Assembly (NCBI GenBank): GCA_019775845.1
Contig: JADQAV010000016.1
Coordinates: 1-64,000, forward strand
Source: Myrmaecium sp. VS I D KN 1
Taxonomy: Eukaryota > Ascomycota > Dothideomycetes > Valsariales > Valsariaceae
Direction of reading: 5' to 3'
DNA: 64,000 nucleotides
In this document: positions 58,697 through 64,000 of the stretch, piece by piece
Numbering within the stretch: position 1 is the stretch's first letter
Layout of the letters: every line of letters begins with the position of its first letter
Notes under the pieces: generated by a model
What the model was told of the DNA's origin: nothing
Seen by the model: the letters and a program-made list of their open reading frames with translations, nothing else
Database searches by the model: none
Translations under genes and position numbers: made by a program

Positions 58697-59271
58697 GGCT
58701 TTCTTCTCAGCAGCAAGCAAAGCAAAGTGAATCAATTCGAATCAATAGGTGAGAAAGAAGGTGGTGAAAACGAGAGGATACGCAATTTTGAACAATGCCC
58801 AATTCAGAATGAGAGAATAAGCAGCTGGTTTCTCCAGAAACTTGAAAGAGCGGATGGGAAAGGGGTCTGTCTCCCTGCAGAAGTGGGAAAACCGGTCCCA
58901 GGTTTCCCAGGTTCCAGGATGTGGATAGACGACGTCATCAGGGTACGTCCTGCTGTGGCGTTGTGGAAATTGTGGCTGGTGCAGCCCCTGTGCCCCCTGG
59001 GCTCGTTCCTGTAAGGCTGAGGATTCGACTACCGGTAACACCCGAGAGATCTCGAGAAATGCGGCGGGATATTCTTTCCACACGCTCTGATCGAAGACCC
59101 CGTATGCTTGATAGAAATATCTCTAATTTCGGTACACTTTCACAGCTGCACAACAGTATCTACAATGGTATCAAATCCCCTTCTTTCCCAAACTTTTCCA
59201 ACAAGTTAAATAACGTCCGTCGTCACCCTCCAATTAATCACCCACAAACATCTATCACGCGCCGCCCCTCC
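58697..59271. other. Intergenic between MCU and azgA
   Basis: 0.57 kb: MCU promoter side and azgA 3' flank. No feature recognised. Confidence 0.5.
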
Positions 59272-61208
59272 TCAAGTGCTCTTCACCCCTTGCGTCCCCA
59301 CCTGATGCGACACCTTCTCCGCCTCAACCTCCGCACCCTGCGCACTGCTCTCGTTGCTAGGTCGCGCCGCCGAGTCTGCCTCCACGCCAGCCGACGCAGG
59401 CGCCTCGTGCCAAAAGTCCTTCTTGCCATGCGACAGCCGGACGAGCCAGGCGGGGAAGAGGCCGCCCTCGATCTTCCACGTCCACGGGTCCTTGTCTGCC
59501 TTGTTCATCGGGGTGATGCGCCCCCGGCTGGCGAGCTCGATCAGCCAGACGATCGTGTTGATCAGGATGTAGGAGCAGATGCCCGCGATCAGCCCGTACG
59601 CGATCGAGTAGGTGAACGGCATGACGGCGATGGTGATGAAGGCGGGGACCGCGTCGCCCATGTAACGCCAGTTGATGTCGGCAGCCGCCTTGGCCATCAG
59701 GGACCCGACGATGATCAGCGTGCAGCCAGTGGCCCAGGGTGGGATGGAGGCGAAGATAGGCGCGAAGAAGACCGAGATGAAGAAGCAGATGCCACTGGTG
59801 ACGGCGGTAAGACCGGTCTTACCGCCCTCGGAGATACCCGCGCCGGACTCGACGAACGCGGTGACAGGCGGGCAGCCGAAGAGGGAACCAATCGAGATGC
59901 CGAAAGCGTCAACCAGGTATGCAACGGCGGAACCCTCGAAATCTTGGGTGCGCTCGTCGATGAAACCGGCGAAACGAGCCATGGAGTACAGGGTGCCGGT
60001 GGTGTCAAGAATATCAACGTAGAGGAAAGTGATGAACGCAAGACCGAACTGGCCGGCATGCGCGGACACATCCCACTGCTGAACGTTGAGGATATGCTTG
60101 ATGGGATGGAAAGCAACGACTTGCTTGAAGAAGTTGAAGGCACTGTTCCCAGTCTCATCATACGGGAAGTAGGTGACGGGAGTGGGTCGCGGCCAGGAAA
60201 TGATGGAGACGAGAAGGATACCGGCGAGGATCGCACCCTTCACGCGGTACATCATCAGCATGACGGTGAGGAAGCCGCCGCAGAAGATGCCGATCCACAT
60301 GGTGGGGTTGCGCATCTTATAGCCATCCGGACACGTGCCGTCGTCGCTCATGTATTGCTCCTCGCATCCAGCAAGCTCAACGGGCGTGTCGGTAGAACCG
60401 GTGATGGCACCGATACCAGCGCTGTAAGTGAGACCGATAAGAGTGAGATAAAGACCGATACCCACGCCCGTTGCAAGTTTGATCGAGGCAGGAATAGCGC
60501 GCGCGAGCCACTGTCGCATTCCCAAGATGGTCAAGCCGACGAAGACAAAACCTTCGACGAAGACGGCAGTGAGGGCGACTTGGTAAGGCACGAGACCGCT
60601 ACCATGGTAACCGACCACGGTATAAGCGAAGTAAGCATTGAGACCTGGCGGCCATGTCAGACAAGAACCCAACGACTCCGATAATCGATGTCCTTACCCA
60701 TTCCAGGGGCGAGGGCAATAGGCAGGTTGGCGAATGCGCCCATGCAGAAGCTGGTCAAGGCAGCAATCGCAGCGGTCGCCGTGACCAAATCACGGTTGAT
60801 CTCCTGCACGCAGAGCAGGTAATCCGTGTTGGTGTCGCATTGATCTTTGGCGAAGTCGGCGGCCGGGCAAACGCAGGTGCCGCCGGTCTCAGAGACGATG
60901 TTGGAGTTGACCGAGATGATCTGACGAGGCTGGGTCAGCGGGCACGCCCGTGAGGCATCCACGGCGTGGATGGGCATGGAGAGAACTCACATATGCCATG
61001 GCAAAAAAGGTGGCGAGACCAGCTCGGATCTCGGTGAAGAAGTAACTACCCTTCCTCTCCTTGGGCTGTCCAAACATCCCAGCCATCAGTATCAGGAAGC
61101 GCGCGCAGAAGCGCAACGGCGGCTCACATGTCCCGAGTTCTCCAATCTGAAGTACCGCCCGATCGGGCTCTTCGCGACGCGAAGATTCGCGCGGTGGACC
61201 CACGTCAT
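59272..61208 (-). CDS. azgA: AzgA-type purine (hypoxanthine/adenine/guanine) permease
   Basis: Four exons (61208-61128, 61065-60991, 60920-60698, 60644-59272) give 583 residues. All three junctions restore family text: ENSGHPKERKGS, MAYIISVNSNIV and PGMGLNAYFAY. Other signatures are TGGTCVCPAADF, AITGS, YVDILDTTGTLYSMA, FGCPPVTAFVESGAGISEGG and KTGLTAVTSG, plus about 12-14 membrane segments. This is the nucleobase/ascorbate-like AzgA family; Aspergillus AzgA is a proton symporter for adenine, guanine and hypoxanthine in the plasma membrane. In Aspergillus such genes respond to purine induction and nitrogen repression (UaY, AreA); I did not verify binding sites. The opposite strand is open for 587 codons, which I reject as a gene. 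Confidence 0.95.
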
Positions 61209-62935
61209 CGCTCAGGGAAGAACTCTGCGATGGAAGCAAAGATGCTTCTTTGAAGTAATCAAGAACGATGTCCTAAGAAACGATTAAGGACCAAAAAAAG
61301 ACGAAAGGTCTTTTTTCTCGAAGTCAAGGTCGCAGACCAGCTTGGGAAGGCGGCGGGGCGGGAGACGTGAAAACGCGGAAGGCGCGAGCAGTTCAGCGGT
61401 CGGCCGACATATATAAAAAGAAGAAATTTTAGGTTGGAAGGAATCGCTTCCCGATCGTCCAGGGCTCATCGCGAACAATTGAACCCCACGGCGGCGGGCG
61501 AGACGGCCAGGGCGTCGGTCGGGCCAAGATAAGGTCGGCCTGGCATGGCGGAAGACGGCGCGGGGACCGTAACCGGAACCGGATGAGTACCGAGGAAGCG
61601 CTAAGTAGGATCCATGCCTGCCCCCTACCTATCTCTATCTCCCATCCCGCACCGCACGGGGGAGAAAAGGGCAGACGTTCGCAAAGTTGTGAACGCGAGC
61701 GGTTGGGAGCTCAGCTTGGCGCTCTTCGATCCCCTCTCTTGTAGGCTCCCCGTCTTCGTTCGAGATGCCGGGGATCGGCACGCACGCGGGTCTTAAGGTG
61801 TGGTCGCTGATATCATGCCGATCCTGCCTGCCCCAGCAGCGCAGCGCCTCCAATCTCATCGGGGGGAGGCGTCTTCACTTCAAGTTCCCAAGTCTTCTGC
61901 CATCGGGCGCGGCCGATGCGATAGATAAGGATGTGAATTAGTATGTGCGGTGCGACGGTGGTTGGCCCCGCCCATGCCGAGAAGTTAGCCCGGAGGGAAT
62001 GGAACCTGGAAGGGAACGTTCTTTTGGTGGCGGAAGCCTTCGCTTAGCTAGCTTGTAGTACCTAGTCGCTTCGGTCCCCCATCATCCAATCCCCTCGCAT
62101 CGGATGATAAACTGCACGTTGCTCGTTGCTCGTTGCTCGTTGCTCTGCAGCGCGTGGCCCGGTACTGGTACCTTGGTACACTTTTCTTGTGTTTGACACG
62201 TGCAGAACCGACAACCCGTTTTCACGACATTCGAAGGGTGGACGTGATGAATGTCATGTCATGTGTGTGCATGCCTGAGGCAGAAGAGATCGACTTTTTA
62301 AAGTGGAAGACGGAAGGTGATGAGTGAGCGGGCGATGCCGGGGGCGAGAATCCTTCAGACGCAGGCTCAATGGTCCGTGCACACTTGGCCTCCAGCTGGT
62401 TGAGAGCGAGCCTGATGAATGTAACGTCCGAGGCTGGATGGGAAGGCGATCGCCCCCATTCGCAGCAGTAGATATGTGTTGTACATATCAGCGTTGATGC
62501 CACAGTAAACCCATAACAGGGTATAGATGAGCTCTTCTGGAGTGAAATCAAAACGCACACGGCTCGCCATTAGCCAATCGATCTCTCATTGACTGCATTC
62601 GATTGAACCGGTAGACCCCGATGTTGCCTTGTCTAACACGACCTCTATGAACTTGCAAAACCTGCTTGTAGAAGTAGAAAAGAATAAAAGAAGAAGGGGA
62701 AATATATATACCTATGTACAAGTAGATAAAGGAAGTGAAGAAGCAAATGATGCTGCGTCCCAGCGCCGAAGATATGCGAATGCTCCGATATGCGAAAGAT
62801 GAGGGGAAACAACGAACCAAAGTTTGGCTCTAGGCGAAGGAAAGAAAGAAAGAGAATAGAATAGAATAGATGGGTATCAAAGAAAACAAGATGATACGCT
62901 TATATGCTGGATCGTGTTTGCTTTATTCTTTCGCG
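61209..62935. other. 1.7 kb intergenic region
   Basis: azgA promoter side and the 3' flank of the coiled-coil gene. Contains four tandem GTTGCTC units (62118-62145). No gene or RNA recognised. Confidence 0.5.
62118..62145 (+). repeat. Tandem heptamer GTTGCTC, four copies
   Basis: Four perfect head-to-tail copies of GTTGCTC lie in non-coding DNA upstream of azgA. Confidence 0.9.
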
Positions 62936-64000
62936 CTACGAGACGGGCAAGGTCATGCTGCGACCAAGGGTGGACTTGGTGTGCGGCCCCAGAGCCTGCT
63001 CCTTGCGGAGGGCGTGGAGTTGCGACTCGAGCTTGCGGCGTTCGGCATCGGCGGCCTGGAAAGAACGTGCGTCAGTAAAAGAGGGGAGAGGGGGAGGTAA
63101 GATCGCAACGTTCGACGTACCCTCATGTTCCTGATATGTTCCGCCGTCTTGTCCCTCATCAGCTTCTTAAACTCCTCTCGGAGCATCTTGATGCTCGTCG
63201 CCTCCACCGGCGTCATCATGCCCGGACCCGGGCTCCGCACGCCCATCAAGGCGATGCGAGCGTCGTTGAGCTCCATCTCCATCTGATCCTTCTCCAGCTT
63301 GAGCGCATCGATCATGCGATCCAAGTCGTCGCGGATCTTCTCCTCGCGGATGCCTTGCTCCGTCAAGCCCTCCAGCTCCTCCACCAATCCCTTCAATTGC
63401 TCCTTCGCGATGCTCTCGTTCCTCCGAGCTTCCGCTTCGGCCTTGGACGTGGTCTCCGCCGTCGCGCGAAGAGCCAAGATCTCTTCCTGAAGGGCCATGT
63501 TCCTCTCGCTAAGTTCCGTAAGCTCTTTCTGGATCTCGGGGTTGGCAGCCACTTCCGCAGCGCGCTGGGCACGGCTTCCGTAAGCCCCATCGAGCTCAGC
63601 GCGGGCCATGGTGAGCTCTGTCTGGACGCGGATGAACTCGCCCTCAAACTCTCGGAGCTCCTTCTCCTTCTCTTCGAGGGCTTGCGCAGCTTCAGCAGCT
63701 CGCTGCTCCGCCGCCTCCTTCTCGACCGTGGCAGCCTCGAGAGACGCAGCAACCGCCTCGGCCTTTTGGTTCGCCTCGGCAACCTGAGCGAGGTGTTCCG
63801 CCTCGGCTATACGGACGTCATCTTGGAGATTGGTCAACTGGGCCTCTAGGTCGGCAATACGATCCTCCGCTTCTCGACGGGCGACCTGTTCGCTCTCAAG
63901 CATGGAGTCGGAGCGAGCACGCTGTTGCACCCCGTCCCTCATCTGTTCGATCTCCGTCATAGCTTGGATCAGTTCTTGCTCGGCCTTATGGTAGTCCTCG
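62936..64000 (-). CDS. Long coiled-coil protein, partial (runs off right edge)
   Basis: Visible exons are 64000-63122 and 63055-62936; the 5' part lies beyond the window. The 333 residues seen are almost continuous heptads rich in Ala/Glu/Arg/Lys (for example REAEDRIADLEAQLTNLQ; EEKEKELREFEGEFIRVQTE; LEKDQMEMELNDARIAL). A short break with GVRSPGPGMMTP follows. A conserved-looking end region comes next: LREEFKKLMRDKTAEHIRN, rejoined by the 66-base intron to AADAERRKLESQLHALRKEQ, then a tail ending TLPVS. The tail resembles fungal 'up-regulated during septation' coiled-coil proteins as I recall them, but with only the C-terminus this is tentative. A structural or scaffold role is inference. Confidence 0.75.

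Noticed and set aside
58921-60684. A 587-codon plus-strand frame opposite azgA
   Set aside because: Its composition (Arg/Asp/Glu/Gly) and exact overlap with azgA show it to be an antisense artefact; azgA has clear membrane motifs.

Overview
The window is nuclear DNA of a filamentous ascomycete (Pezizomycotina). The genes have short introns (about 45-110 bases, GT...AG) and GC-rich third codon positions. The gene set is typical: an ENA-type P-ATPase, an asco-laccase ending in DSGL, a rhodopsin-domain membrane protein, AzgA, Pac1/NudF, a mitochondrial calcium uniporter and a SAPS-domain Sit4 partner. The class could be Dothideomycetes or Eurotiomycetes; the sequence alone does not settle it. 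I saw no transposon, virus-like element, CRISPR array, rRNA or tRNA. Exon borders were set by reading splice sites and keeping family motifs and frame continuous. In every spliced gene read end to end, the summed exon length is a multiple of three.

Left third (1-25.3 kb): a rhamnose-mutarotase-like gene runs off the left edge (-). It is followed by a rhodopsin-domain membrane protein (-), a 3.4 kb gene-poor stretch, a fungal protein of unknown role (-), a secreted metallophosphoesterase/5'-nucleotidase (-), an ENA cation ATPase (-) and Vps60/CHMP5 (-). Then come a divergent SAPS-domain gene (+), dynactin p27/DCTN6 (+) and a FucP-like sugar transporter (-).

Middle (25-46 kb): an F-box/WD40-like protein (+), an MFS transporter (+), an atypical SDR (+), a C-terminally anchored serine carboxypeptidase (+) convergent with a laccase (-), a 3 kb gap, and a Thr-rich secreted protein built from eight exons (+). 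This stretch is rich in surface, secreted and uptake functions.

Right third (46-64 kb): riboflavin gene RIB3 (-), a nucleoside-deoxyribosyltransferase-like protein (-), PAC1/LIS1 (-) head to head with a STU2/XMAP215 gene (+), the mitochondrial calcium uniporter (-), the purine permease AzgA (-) and a long coiled-coil protein running off the right edge (-). PAC1, STU2 and DCTN6 all act on microtubules and dynein. Most other neighbours look functionally unrelated, as is usual in fungal core chromosomes.

The most useful leads are a probable unannotated last exon of the SAPS gene, a carboxypeptidase whose first exon appears to supply only the start Met, an orphan coding-like terminal exon near 42 kb, a tight cluster of GTACAGT words near 42.6 kb, and two lineage-restricted proteins of unknown function (7.1-8.5 kb and 43.8-45.5 kb).
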